A DNA stretch of 64,000 nucleotides, from contig NZ_KI421504.1 of assembly GCF_000473165.1 (NCBI RefSeq), positions 1,454,100 through 1,518,099 of the forward strand, read 5' to 3'. Shown here in pieces: positions 52,245 to 60,759 of this stretch. Position 1 is the first letter of the stretch. Every line of letters begins with the position of its first letter. The position numbers and the translations under genes were made by a program. The DNA is from Leisingera aquimarina DSM 24565 (GTDB taxonomy: Bacteria > Pseudomonadota > Alphaproteobacteria > Rhodobacterales > Rhodobacteraceae). Below the pieces are notes generated by a model, which worked only from the letters and a program-made list of their open reading frames with translations, had not been told where the DNA came from and made no database searches.

Positions 52245-53045
52245 TTATTCGGACAGGCTGTCGAACTCTGCCAGATCCGGGCGGGGCAGTTTGTCCAGCA
52301 GGGCAAACACCAGCGTGCGGCAGGTCTCGCCGGTCCAGTTTTCAGGATGGAAGCCGGAGGGCAAATCCGGGTGGCGCAGAACGACGCGGCGCCAGCGGTG
52401 TACGATTAAGGTGCGCAGAGTGCCGGTTTGAGCCGGAGTCAGCCGGGTTGGCGGCGGAGCAATTTGTTCCAGATCCTGCTGCAATTCCTGACAGGCTTCA
52501 CATAGTTGCAGGGGAAACAGACGTTTCTTCAGCCAGCTTGGAACGGCGATGCTGCTGACCTTTGCGGCCAATATGTCATCCAGATTGTGCGGTATCGGCC
52601 CATGTCCCAGGGTAGTAGTGCGGTTCACGGCCACGTAGTTGGGTAGCAGTAGAGCCTCGTCCAGGGTGGCTTGGCCGGTGCCATCCTCGGCGATGAGCAC
52701 ATGCCAGTCGCCAGGCGCTGCGGCGCTGCGGCCATATATCCGGGGTGTCACTGCGGCGGATTGGTTGCGGCCGTATTCGGTCAGATAGTGGATAGATGCA
52801 CGGCCTGCGCGGGCGCTTTCGATCCAGCCATCCTTACGCAGCCGGTGCAGCGCCACCCGGATTGCTTCGGGCTTGATCCCCATCGGAGTGATGATGCGGG
52901 TCAGGGCGCTGCCGCTGATTTGGGCGCCTTTGTCCTGGGCCAGATCGCCGAACAGCGACACGATTACCGACCAGACCCGCTGGTTCTGCGGGTCGTTCAG
53001 CTGCTGGACGGTGGTGTCAAACCAGGGGTTTTGCTGTTCGTTCAT
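52245..53045 (-). CDS. paaX: PaaX-family phenylacetate repressor
   Basis: 266 residues from ATG 53045 (MNEQQNPWF; 53057 also possible). The N-terminal winged helix (VWSVIVSLFGDLA…ISGSALTRIITPMGIKPEAIRVALHRLRKDGWIES) and the PaaX C-terminal domain (WLKKRLFPLQLCEACQELQQDLEQ) match the family. PaaX represses paa genes until phenylacetyl-CoA binds. It is downstream of paaZ on the same strand with an 85-base gap. Confidence 0.92.
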   Translation of the reverse strand: MNEQQNPWFDTTVQQLNDPQNQRVWSVIVSLFGDLAQDKGAQISGSALTRIITPMGIKPEAIRVALHRLRKDGWIESARAGRASIHYLTEYGRNQSAAVTPRIYGRSAAAPGDWHVLIAEDGTGQATLDEALLLPNYVAVNRTTTLGHGPIPHNLDDILAAKVSSIAVPSWLKKRLFPLQLCEACQELQQDLEQIAPPPTRLTPAQTGTLRTLIVHRWRRVVLRHPDLPSGFHPENWTGETCRTLVFALLDKLPRPDLAEFDSLSE

Positions 53046-53129
53046 GGGGATAAACATAGTGCGCCCGGACCGGTTAGACCAGTCCGGGCGCACGGCAGCG
53101 TTACCGCTGCCTACCACTTTTGCACAGGT

Positions 53130-55163
53130 TCAGAAGGCGTTCATCGTCAGCAGCTCATACTCTGCTGCAATCTCGTCGTCCTGATTGGTGAGGTTGACGT
53201 GCCAGCGGACCTCGCCGTATTCCTCGTTGCGCGGTGTTTTCTTCTTAACGGTCAGGCGGACCTTGATGCTTTCGCCTGCGGAAATGGGCTTCATGAAGCG
53301 TAAGGAGTCGAGGCCGGTGTTAGCCAGAACCGGGCCTTCGTCCGGTTGCACGAACATGCCCGCAGCAAAGGACAGCAGCAGGTAGCCATGCGCCACGCGG
53401 CCTGGGAAGAACGGGTTCCGCTTGGCAGCCTCGTCGTCCATGTGGGCATAGAAGGTGTCGCCGGTGAAATGGGCGAAGGTCTCGATATCTTCCAGCGTGA
53501 CGGTGCGCGGCGCCGTATGGAGCGTCTCGCCGATGGACAATTCGCCGAACTTGCGGGTGAAGGGATGGGCCGGGCCCTTGATCTCACTACCGCCGGGGAC
53601 CCATTTCTCGCCGATGGCCGACAGGATGTCGGGCGAGCCCTGGATTGCGGTGCGCTGCATGTAGTGTTTGACGCCGCGCACGCCGCCCATTTCCTCGCCG
53701 CCGCCGGCGCGGCCGGGGCCGCCATGCACCATGTGGGGCAGGGGGGAGCCGTGGCCGGTCGATTCCTTCATAGAGTCGCGGTTATTGAAATAGAGCCGCC
53801 CGTGATAGGCGCCGGCGCCGATGGCGACCTCGCGGGCGACGGCAGGGTCATGGGTGATGACCGAGGCCACCAGTGAACCCTGGCCGCGGTTGGCGAGGTC
53901 AATCGCATGGCCCAGGTCGCGGTAGCCCATGATGGTGGAGACAGGGCCAAAGGCCTCGGTGTCGTGCACGCGGCTCGCCTTGTCCGGGTCGGCGCAATGG
54001 AACAGCATCGGCGGCACGAAGGCGCCTTTTTCGGCGTCGGCGCCCTCCACGTTGAAGCTGTCGGGGTTGCCAAAGACACGTTCGGCTTCCTGGCCGATGA
54101 CCTTGGCCTTTTCCAGCACGTCGCGTTTCTGGCTGTTGGAGACCAGCGCACCCATGCGGGTGGTTTCCAGGCGCGGGTCGCCGATTTTGGTTTTCGCCAG
54201 CCGGCCCGACAGCGCTTCGATCACCGCGTCCACTTGCGCTTGCGGTGCGATGATGCGGCGGATGGCGGTGCATTTCTGGCCTGCCTTGGTGGTCATCTCG
54301 CGGCTGACCTCCTTGACGAACAGGTCGAATTCCGGCGTGCCGGGGGCCGCGTCGGGACCAAGGATCGAGGCGTTGAGGCTGTCCTGTTCGGCGACGAAAC
54401 GGATCGAGTTTTCAAGGACCACCGGGTTTGCGCGCAGCTTTAGCGCGGTATTGGCAGAGCCGGTGAAGCTGACCACGTCCTGCATCGTCAGGTGGTCCAG
54501 CATGTCGCCCAAGCCGCCGGAAACCAGCTGCAGCGCGCCTTCGGGCAGGATGCCTGAACCGAGCATCAACTTGACCGCCAGTTCGGTCACGTAGCAGCTG
54601 TTGGTGGCGGGCTTCACGATGGCCGGTACACCGGCCAGCAGGGTCGGGGCCAGTTTTTCGAGCATGCCCCAGACCGGGAAGTTGAAGGCGTTGATATGCA
54701 CCGCAACGCCGCGCAGCGGGGTGCAGATGTGCTGGCCCAGAAAGGTGCCGTTGCGGCTGAGCTGCTCAACCTCGCCGTCCAAGTAGACATGCCCGTCCGG
54801 CATTTCGCGGCGGCCCTTGGAGGCAAAGACAAACATGGTGCCGATGCCGCCGTCGATGTCGATCATGTGATCGCTTTGGGTGGCGCCGGTGTCAAAGCTG
54901 AGATCGTAGAGCGCCTGCTTGTGCTGGTTCAGGTGGCCCGCCAGCGCCTTCAGCATCCGGGCGCGGTCGTGGAAGGTCAGCCGGCGCAGGTTTGCGCCGC
55001 CCGCAGTGCGGGCATGGTCCAGCATTGCCTGCACGTCGAGCGCGTCATTGCCCGCTGTGGCCATGACCTCGCCGGTGATGGCGCTGGCGATGTTGCGCGC
55101 ACCTGCACCCGGTGCGACCCATTGACCCGCTGCAAAGCTGGAAATCTCAAGAAGGCTCATCAT
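53130..55163 (-). CDS. paaZ: Bifunctional oxepin-CoA hydrolase / 3-oxo-5,6-dehydrosuberyl-CoA semialdehyde dehydrogenase
   Basis: 677 residues from ATG 55163 ([15 protein letters not shown]), behind AAGGAC. The N-terminal aldehyde dehydrogenase domain has the catalytic Cys in [11 protein letters not shown] and [12 protein letters not shown]. The C-terminal MaoC-like (R)-hydratase domain has [34 protein letters not shown]. It opens the oxepin-CoA ring and oxidises the aldehyde in the phenylacetate pathway. Both domains are complete. Divergent from paaG. Confidence 0.95.
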   Translation of the reverse strand: MMSLLEISSFAAGQWVAPGAGARNIASAITGEVMATAGNDALDVQAMLDHARTAGGANLRRLTFHDRARMLKALAGHLNQHKQALYDLSFDTGATQSDHMIDIDGGIGTMFVFASKGRREMPDGHVYLDGEVEQLSRNGTFLGQHICTPLRGVAVHINAFNFPVWGMLEKLAPTLLAGVPAIVKPATNSCYVTELAVKLMLGSGILPEGALQLVSGGLGDMLDHLTMQDVVSFTGSANTALKLRANPVVLENSIRFVAEQDSLNASILGPDAAPGTPEFDLFVKEVSREMTTKAGQKCTAIRRIIAPQAQVDAVIEALSGRLAKTKIGDPRLETTRMGALVSNSQKRDVLEKAKVIGQEAERVFGNPDSFNVEGADAEKGAFVPPMLFHCADPDKASRVHDTEAFGPVSTIMGYRDLGHAIDLANRGQGSLVASVITHDPAVAREVAIGAGAYHGRLYFNNRDSMKESTGHGSPLPHMVHGGPGRAGGGEEMGGVRGVKHYMQRTAIQGSPDILSAIGEKWVPGGSEIKGPAHPFTRKFGELSIGETLHTAPRTVTLEDIETFAHFTGDTFYAHMDDEAAKRNPFFPGRVAHGYLLLSFAAGMFVQPDEGPVLANTGLDSLRFMKPISAGESIKVRLTVKKKTPRNEEYGEVRWHVNLTNQDDEIAAEYELLTMNAF

Positions 55164-55224
55164 GCTGTCCTTTTCGTCAGGCCGGCGGGGGCCGGCTGGC
55201 TGGAATCCGATGCTGAGATATATT

Positions 55225-55240
55225 GACCGTCCGGTCGGTT
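55225..55240. promoter_or_regulatory. TetR-type operator between paaZ and paaG
   Basis: GACCG-TC-CGGTC is a perfect inverted repeat (55225–55236) within the longer near-palindrome ACCGTCCGGTCGGT (55226–55239). ACCGxCCGGTCGGT arms are typical of TetR-family paa and fatty-acid regulators. A TetR gene closes the rightward operon, so autoregulation of both divergent units is likely. Confidence 0.6.
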
Positions 55241-55286
55241 TATGCAAGGAGTTTGTCAAATGCGCCGCTGACAGGATGAGGGAGCG

Positions 55287-56072
55287 ATGAGCGATACAAT
55301 TCTGGTGGAGGATCACGGGACCTGGGTGGAGATCACTCTGAACCGCCCGGACCGGCTGAACAGTTTCAACGAAGACATGCACAACGCCTTGCGTTCCGCA
55401 TTGGAGGCGGCGCGTGATGGCGGTGCCCGTGCGGTGCTGCTGACCGGGGCAGGCCGAGGCTTTTGCGCCGGCCAGGATCTGGGCGACCGCGATCCGCGCA
55501 AGATGGACGGCCCGCCGGATCTGAGCCAGACCGTGCGCACTTTCTATGCACCGTTGGTGCGGCTGATCCGTGACCTGAACTTCCCGGTGATCTGCGCTGT
55601 GAACGGTGTGGCGGCCGGGGCCGGGGCCAATCTGGCACTGGCCTGCGATGTGGTGCTGGCGGGTGAGAGCGCCAAGTTCATCCAGTCGTTCTCGAAGGTC
55701 GGCCTGATCCCGGACACCGGCGGCAGCTGGCATCTGCCGCGGCTCATGGGCGAAGCACGGGCCAAGGGGCTGGCGCTGACCGCCGAGCCGCTGCCTGCAA
55801 AGAAGGCCGAGGAGTGGGGCCTGATCTGGAAGGCGCTGCCGGATGACGCGCTGATGGCAGAGGCGCGCACGATGGCAGAGAAATTTGCAAACGGACCAAC
55901 CTTGGGCCTGGGTCTGACCAAGCAGTGCATCCAGGCGGCGGCGGTCAACACGCTGTCGGAGCAGCTGGAGATTGAGGCGGACGCGATGAAGACTTGCGGC
56001 GAGAGCGCGGATTATGCCGAGGGCGTTGCCAGCTTCCTGGACAAGCGCGCGCCTGCGTTCAAAGGCAAATGA
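55287..56072 (+). CDS. paaG: Enoyl-CoA hydratase/isomerase, ring-epoxide isomerase of phenylacetate pathway
   Basis: 261 residues. Crotonase fold: oxyanion segments GRGFCAGQDLGDRDP (about 54–68) and NGVAAGAGANLALACDVV (about 110–127), and IPDTGGSWHLPRLMG with the Asp used by PaaG-type isomerases. It converts the ring epoxide of phenylacetyl-CoA to oxepin-CoA. First gene of the rightward paa operon; the stop overlaps paaI. Confidence 0.92.
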   Translation: MSDTILVEDHGTWVEITLNRPDRLNSFNEDMHNALRSALEAARDGGARAVLLTGAGRGFCAGQDLGDRDPRKMDGPPDLSQTVRTFYAPLVRLIRDLNFPVICAVNGVAAGAGANLALACDVVLAGESAKFIQSFSKVGLIPDTGGSWHLPRLMGEARAKGLALTAEPLPAKKAEEWGLIWKALPDDALMAEARTMAEKFANGPTLGLGLTKQCIQAAAVNTLSEQLEIEADAMKTCGESADYAEGVASFLDKRAPAFKGK

Positions 56073-56500
56073 TCATGACACCCAAGGAACGTGCAGAAAA
56101 ATCCGCTGCCGCCATGTGGGCGGAAGATCATGCGTCCAAGTGGGCGGGGATGGAGATCACCCATATGGACGAGGGCGAGGCCGCGCTGGAGCTGACCATC
56201 GCCCAGCACCATTGCAACGGCCACGGTATCTGCCACGGCGGCGTCACGTTTATGCTGGCCGACAGCGCCTTTGCCTTTGCCTGCAACAGCCGCAACCAGG
56301 CGACCGTGGCGCAGCACAATGTGATCAGTTTCACCGCGCCGGGCCGTCTGGGCGACAGGCTGATTGCCAAGGCCCGCGAGATTTCCCTGACCGGGCGCAG
56401 CGGCATTTATGATGTGGCGGTGACCAATCAGGACGGCCGCCAGATTGCCGAATTCCGGGGCTTTTCCCGGGCGGTCAAAGGCCAGTTGTTTGACGAATAA
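56069..56500 (+). CDS. paaI: Hydroxyphenylacetyl-CoA thioesterase
   Basis: 143 residues from ATG 56069 (ATGA overlap with paaG; ATG 56075 gives MTPKERAEKSAAAMW and is equally possible). Hotdog-fold thioesterase with GHGICHGGVTFMLADSAFAFACN, the PaaI signature containing the catalytic Asp. It clears dead-end hydroxyphenylacetyl-CoA and related thioesters. Confidence 0.93.
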   Translation: MIMTPKERAEKSAAAMWAEDHASKWAGMEITHMDEGEAALELTIAQHHCNGHGICHGGVTFMLADSAFAFACNSRNQATVAQHNVISFTAPGRLGDRLIAKAREISLTGRSGIYDVAVTNQDGRQIAEFRGFSRAVKGQLFDE

Positions 56501-56515
56501 GGCGTGGAGGATGCC

Positions 56516-57826
56516 ATGAAAGACCTGACCCCCAACAAGGCTGATCTGGATCCGATTGAGATCGCCTCGATCGACGAAATCCGCGCCCTGCAGCTGGAGC
56601 GGCTGAAGTGGTCGCTGCGGCATGCTTATGACAACGTGCCGATGTACAAGCAGCGGTTCGATGAGGCGGGCGTGCACCCGGACGACCTGCAGCAGCTGTC
56701 GGATCTGGCGAAATTCCCCTTCACCTACAAGAATGACCTGCGCGACAATTACCCCTTTGGTCTGTTCGCGGTGCCGCGTGAGCAGATCATGCGCCTGCAT
56801 GCGTCCTCCGGCACCACCGGCAAGCCGACCGTGGTGGGCTACACCGCAAATGACATCAGCAATTGGGCCGATCTGGTGGCGCGGTCTTTGCGCGCGGCTG
56901 GTTTGCGCAAGGGCGACATGGTGCATAACGCCTATGGCTACGGGCTGTTCACCGGGGGCTTGGGTGCCCATTACGGGATTGAACGGCTGGGCGCCACAGT
57001 CGTTCCGATGTCGGGCGGGCAGACCGAGAAACAGGTGGGGCTGATCACTGATTTCCAGCCCGATGGTATCATGGTGACGCCGTCCTATATGCTCAACATT
57101 CTGGAGCAGTATCATAAGGTTGGCATGGATCCGCGGGAAAGCTCGCTGAAGGTTGGTGTCTTTGGCGCCGAACCCTGGACCGATGCGATGCGCCGCGAGG
57201 TCGAAGAGGCCTTTGACATGCACGCGGTCGATATTTACGGCCTGTCCGAGATCATGGGGCCGGGTGTCGCCAATGAATGCGTCGAGACCAAGGACGGTCC
57301 GGTCATCTGGGAGGATCACTTCCTGCCGGAAATCATTGACCCGGTGACGGGTGAGGTGATGCCGGACGGCGAAATGGGGGAGCTGGTGTTCACCACGCTG
57401 ACCAAGGAAGGCTTGCCAATGGTCCGCTACCGCACCCGCGACCTGACACGGTTGCTGCCGGGCACCGCGCGCACGATGCGGCGGATGGAGAAGATCACCG
57501 GGCGCAGCGACGATATGATCATCCTGCGCGGCGTCAATGTCTTTCCCAGCCAGGTGGAGGAACAGCTGATGGCCACTGGCGGGCTGGCGCCGCATTACCA
57601 GATCGAGCTGTATAAATCCGGCCGGATGGATGCGATGCGGGTCTATGTTGAGGCCAATCCGGATGCCACGGATGAGCTGAGCAAGACCGCCGCGGCGCGG
57701 ATGCTGACCAAGCGGATCAAGGATATGGTTGGCGTTTCCACCGAGATCATTGTAGGCGACCCGGGGTCCGTTGAGCGCAGCCAAGGCAAGGCCAAGCGCG
57801 TCGTTGACAACCGTGGCAAGTCCTGA
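56516..57826 (+). CDS. paaK: Phenylacetate-CoA ligase
   Basis: 436 residues from ATG 56516 behind GGAGG. AMP-binding motif HASSGTTGKPTVVGYT (about 95–110), YGLSEIMGPG (about 245–254), and YRTRDLTRLLPG, with the C-terminal lid domain. It activates phenylacetate with ATP and CoA, the entry step. The first-step monooxygenase paaABCDE is not in this window. Confidence 0.96.
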   Translation: MKDLTPNKADLDPIEIASIDEIRALQLERLKWSLRHAYDNVPMYKQRFDEAGVHPDDLQQLSDLAKFPFTYKNDLRDNYPFGLFAVPREQIMRLHASSGTTGKPTVVGYTANDISNWADLVARSLRAAGLRKGDMVHNAYGYGLFTGGLGAHYGIERLGATVVPMSGGQTEKQVGLITDFQPDGIMVTPSYMLNILEQYHKVGMDPRESSLKVGVFGAEPWTDAMRREVEEAFDMHAVDIYGLSEIMGPGVANECVETKDGPVIWEDHFLPEIIDPVTGEVMPDGEMGELVFTTLTKEGLPMVRYRTRDLTRLLPGTARTMRRMEKITGRSDDMIILRGVNVFPSQVEEQLMATGGLAPHYQIELYKSGRMDAMRVYVEANPDATDELSKTAAARMLTKRIKDMVGVSTEIIVGDPGSVERSQGKAKRVVDNRGKS

Positions 57827-57841
57827 ACGGGGGAGTGAGTT

Positions 57842-58438
57842 TTGGCCCGCACCATCGCAAAAGACCATGATCAGAAACGCACGCTGATCCTGAAATCCGC
57901 AGCCAAAGTGTTTGCGGAGGCAGGCTATGACCGGGCGTCGATGACCCAGCTGGCGCGCGAATGCGGGATCTCCAAGGCGAATATCTACCACTACTATGAC
58001 AGCAAGGACGCCGTGCTGTTCGGCCTTCTTGATACCTATCTTTGCGAGTTGCGCGACCGGGTCTGCGGGGTGGAGCTGGAGGGCTGCGGCCCCGAGGACC
58101 GGCTGCGCCGCATCGTGTCGGAAATCATGCTGGCCTATCAGGGGGCCGACCATGAGCATCAGGTGCAGATCAGCGCCATGGGCGCGCTGCCTGAAGACCA
58201 GCAAAAGCTGCTGCGCGCCTATCAGCGTGAAATGGTGCAGTTTGTGAGTGATGCGCTGGCGGCGGTGGCGCCCGAAGTGTTTGAGGGCGCAACGGCCAAG
58301 CTGCGCGGCGCGACCATGTCGGTCTTTGGTATGCTGAACTGGTATTACATGTGGAATTCCGGCGCAGGCCCGAAGGCACGCGACGACTATGCGCGGCTGG
58401 CGGCGGATCTGGTTCTGAATGGAATCAAAGGGCTTTGA
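57842..58438 (+). CDS. TetR-family regulator of the paa operon
   Basis: 198 residues, TTG start behind GGGGGAGTGAG. HTH YDRASMTQLARECGISKANIYHYYDSKDAVLFGLL (about 30–65) is a PaaR/AcrR-type N-terminus. The ligand domain follows. It is the last gene of paaG–I–K and probably binds the palindrome at 55225–55240; together with PaaX this gives two-layer control. The name paaR would be reasonable but is not certain. Confidence 0.9.
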   Translation: MARTIAKDHDQKRTLILKSAAKVFAEAGYDRASMTQLARECGISKANIYHYYDSKDAVLFGLLDTYLCELRDRVCGVELEGCGPEDRLRRIVSEIMLAYQGADHEHQVQISAMGALPEDQQKLLRAYQREMVQFVSDALAAVAPEVFEGATAKLRGATMSVFGMLNWYYMWNSGAGPKARDDYARLAADLVLNGIKGL

Positions 58439-58541
58439 GGAGCCTCAAGTCCGGCACGAAAACTTGAACTGACAACGCAGCAGAGTTTCTTTGGTGTTTG
58501 CGCCTGCCTGCGCTAGGCTTGCGGCTCCATAGGAGGGCGGC

Positions 58542-58757
58542 ATGGCAAACTCTGAGAGTTTCGAAAAGTTCTATTACAAGAAGGTCGGGCTGGGCGAAGG
58601 CTGCGGCTGCGCGGAGCGGGTGATCGACAACCACGAATTCGACCGTCAATCGGGCCGGCCGCAGCTCAAATCCTTTGGCGGCAGATTTTCACTGCGGTCT
58701 TTTGCGCTGAAATACGGGCTGATTTCCCGTCGGCAACCCGCACCAGACGCAGAATAG
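58542..58757 (+). CDS. Small hypothetical protein (71 aa)
   Basis: 71 residues, starting MANSESFEKFYYKKVGLGEGCGCAERVIDNHEF. The very good AGGAGG site seven bases ahead supports translation. Two Cys in GCGCAE, an acidic N-terminal half and a basic C-terminal half (GRFSLRSFALKYGLISRR). No signal peptide or membrane helix. No family recognised. Confidence 0.6.
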   Translation: MANSESFEKFYYKKVGLGEGCGCAERVIDNHEFDRQSGRPQLKSFGGRFSLRSFALKYGLISRRQPAPDAE

Positions 58758-58774
58758 AGAACACGGCTGTGGTT

Positions 58775-58807
58775 TGCGTCAGCAAGCCTGATTGGCCCGC
58801 TGACGCA
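58775..58807. terminator. Hairpin between convergent small gene and trpS
   Basis: TGCGTCAGC (58775–58783) and GCTGACGCA (58799–58807) form a perfect 9-bp stem with a 15-base loop. No T-run on either strand. It may act as a bidirectional, Rho-assisted stop or RNA 3'-end stabiliser. Confidence 0.4.
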
Positions 58808-58818
58808 GCGTGGGGTGT

Positions 58819-59847
58819 TTACAGCTGGACCGGCGGCACCATGCCGACAATCTCATAGGTTTTGCGCAGGATTGGTGCGGTGATTTCACGCGCGCGCTCG
58901 GACCCGCGTGTCAGGATACGGTCGATCTCGTCCTGCTCGCCCATCAGCCGCGCCATCTCGGTTGAGATCGGCGCCAGCTTCGACACCGCCAGATCCGCCA
59001 GCATCGGCTTGAACTCGGAGAACTGCTTGCCGCCGACATCGGCCAGCACCTGATCGACGCTTTGTTCGTTCAGCGCCGCATAGATGTTCACCAGATTGCG
59101 CGCCTCGGGGCGCTCTTCCAGGCCTTTCGCCTCGGAGGGCAGCCCTTCGGGATCGGTTTTGGCCTTGCGGATCTTCTTGGCGATGGTGTCGGCGTCATCC
59201 GTCATGTTGATGCGGCTGGCATCGGAGGGGTCCGACTTCGACATTTTCTTGGAGCCGTCGCGAAAGCTCATCACGCGGGTGGCTGCGCCCTCAATCACCG
59301 GTTCGGTCATTGGGAAGAAATCGACACCATAGTCGTGGTTGAACTTGGCAGCGATGTCGCGGGTCAGTTCCAGATGCTGTTTCTGATCCTCGCCCACCGG
59401 CACATGGGTGGCGTGGTAGGTCAGAATGTCCGCTGCCATCAGCGCCGGATAGGCAAACAGGCCAAGGGACGCGTTCTGTGCGTTCTTGCCGGCCTTGTCC
59501 TTGAACTGGGTCATCCGCTGCATCCAGCCCATGCGGGCGACGCAGTTAAAAATCCAGGCCAGCTGCGCGTGTTCGGGCACCTGGGACTGGTTGATCAGGA
59601 TGGATTTCTCCGGGTCCAGGCCGGCGGCGATGAAGCCTGCGCACAGCTCGCGGGTGGATTTCATCAGGTCCTTGGGATCCTGCCAGACGGTGATCGCATG
59701 CAGGTCCACCATGCAATAGATGGACTCCACATCCTTGGCCTGCCAGTCGACGAACCGCTTCAGGGCACCAAGGTAATTGCCCAGGTGCAGGTTGCCGGAG
59801 GGCTGAATCCCCGAAAAGACGCGCGGGGTGAATGTGGTTTCGCTCAT
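58819..59847 (-). CDS. trpS: Tryptophanyl-tRNA synthetase
   Basis: 342 residues. Class I synthetase: the HIGH-like motif is [14 protein letters not shown] (about 17–30) and [15 protein letters not shown] carries KMSKS (about 198–202). Length normal for the bacterial short form. Divergent from the rhomboid-like gene. Lies left of murJ and glnD, separated by that gene. Confidence 0.97.
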   Translation of the reverse strand: MSETTFTPRVFSGIQPSGNLHLGNYLGALKRFVDWQAKDVESIYCMVDLHAITVWQDPKDLMKSTRELCAGFIAAGLDPEKSILINQSQVPEHAQLAWIFNCVARMGWMQRMTQFKDKAGKNAQNASLGLFAYPALMAADILTYHATHVPVGEDQKQHLELTRDIAAKFNHDYGVDFFPMTEPVIEGAATRVMSFRDGSKKMSKSDPSDASRINMTDDADTIAKKIRKAKTDPEGLPSEAKGLEERPEARNLVNIYAALNEQSVDQVLADVGGKQFSEFKPMLADLAVSKLAPISTEMARLMGEQDEIDRILTRGSERAREITAPILRKTYEIVGMVPPVQL

Positions 59848-59948
59848 CTAGGCGTAACTCCCGTCTGGAAATAGCAACCCCGGTGGCTTACCCATGGGGC
59901 TTGGATAGGTCAACAGGTGCGGAGGGTTCTGCACTGCAAGGAGACACA

Positions 59949-60635
59949 ATGAGCAGCCCGCATAACACCGCACCCGTAAACCCGCTGCCTGCAGCCGTGG
60001 TTGCGATAGTGCTGATCATCATCGGGATTGAGGCGGTGTTCTCGCTTGGCGCCCGCGGAATCCTGGGCGGGCCGGGGGCGATCGGCTGGCGGCTGGAGGC
60101 AATCCAGTCCTATGCGTTTTCCAGCGAGATCTTCTGGTGGATGCAGGACAGCGGCCGCTGGCTGCCGGAGCATCTGCTGCGCTTTGTGTCGTATCCCTTT
60201 GTGCATGGCGCCTTTACCCACGCGCTGTTTGTCTGCGTCTTTGTGCTGGCGATGGGCAAGATGGTGGGCGAGGTGATGGGCGACCTGGCGATGGTGATCA
60301 TCTTTGTGTTGTCCGGTGCCGGCGGCGCGCTGGGCTATGCGCTGCTGGTCAGCGGCGGCCAGCCTTTGATCGGCGGCTTTCCGGCGGTTTACGGGCTGAT
60401 CGGGGCGTTTACCTTCCTGTTGTGGCGCTCGCTGGCCTCGGTCGGGGCGCAGCAGAGCCGGGCGTTTTCGCTGATCGCCTTCTTGATGGGTGCGCAGCTG
60501 CTGTTCGGGCTGTTGTTTGGCGGCCAGAAGGACTGGGTCGCGGATCTGGCAGGCTTTGCCACCGGGTTTGGGCTGTCGTTCTTCCTGGCGCCGGGCGGCT
60601 GGGCGCGGATCCGCAACCGCATCCGCCACGATTGA
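59949..60635 (+). CDS. Rhomboid-family membrane protein lacking the catalytic dyad
   Basis: 228 residues from ATG 59949 behind AAGGAGAC. Six or so membrane helices. The rhomboid fold is suggested by FVSYPFVHGAFTHALFVCVFVLAMGKMVGE (the HxxxxN-like region) and GGFPAVYGLIGAFTFLLW. However, the GxSG motif reads GFPAVYG with no Ser, and the late helix reads VADLAGFATGF where AHLGGxxxG with catalytic His is expected. It is therefore probably an inactive, iRhom-like member. Confidence 0.8.
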   Translation: MSSPHNTAPVNPLPAAVVAIVLIIIGIEAVFSLGARGILGGPGAIGWRLEAIQSYAFSSEIFWWMQDSGRWLPEHLLRFVSYPFVHGAFTHALFVCVFVLAMGKMVGEVMGDLAMVIIFVLSGAGGALGYALLVSGGQPLIGGFPAVYGLIGAFTFLLWRSLASVGAQQSRAFSLIAFLMGAQLLFGLLFGGQKDWVADLAGFATGFGLSFFLAPGGWARIRNRIRHD

Positions 60636-60644
60636 GAGCGGGGC

Positions 60645-60713
60645 GCTCCCGCCCGCGGCCTATGCCCCAATGAGGCATTTCCAGCCGTTGGGCCGGGCCG
60701 CGCTGATGCGCGG
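60645..60713. repeat. Dispersed intergenic repeat, copy 2
   Basis: GCTCCCGCCCG… then CCGTTGGGCCGGGC and a short GC palindrome (CCGCGC…GCGCGG). Same blocks and order as 24508–24582. It follows the rhomboid-like gene's stop and precedes the end of murJ (opposite strand). Confidence 0.55.
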
Positions 60714-60759
60714 AGGCTATGTCGCCCTTGACCCGAGACCAGCCTGAAGGGGCGCGGGG

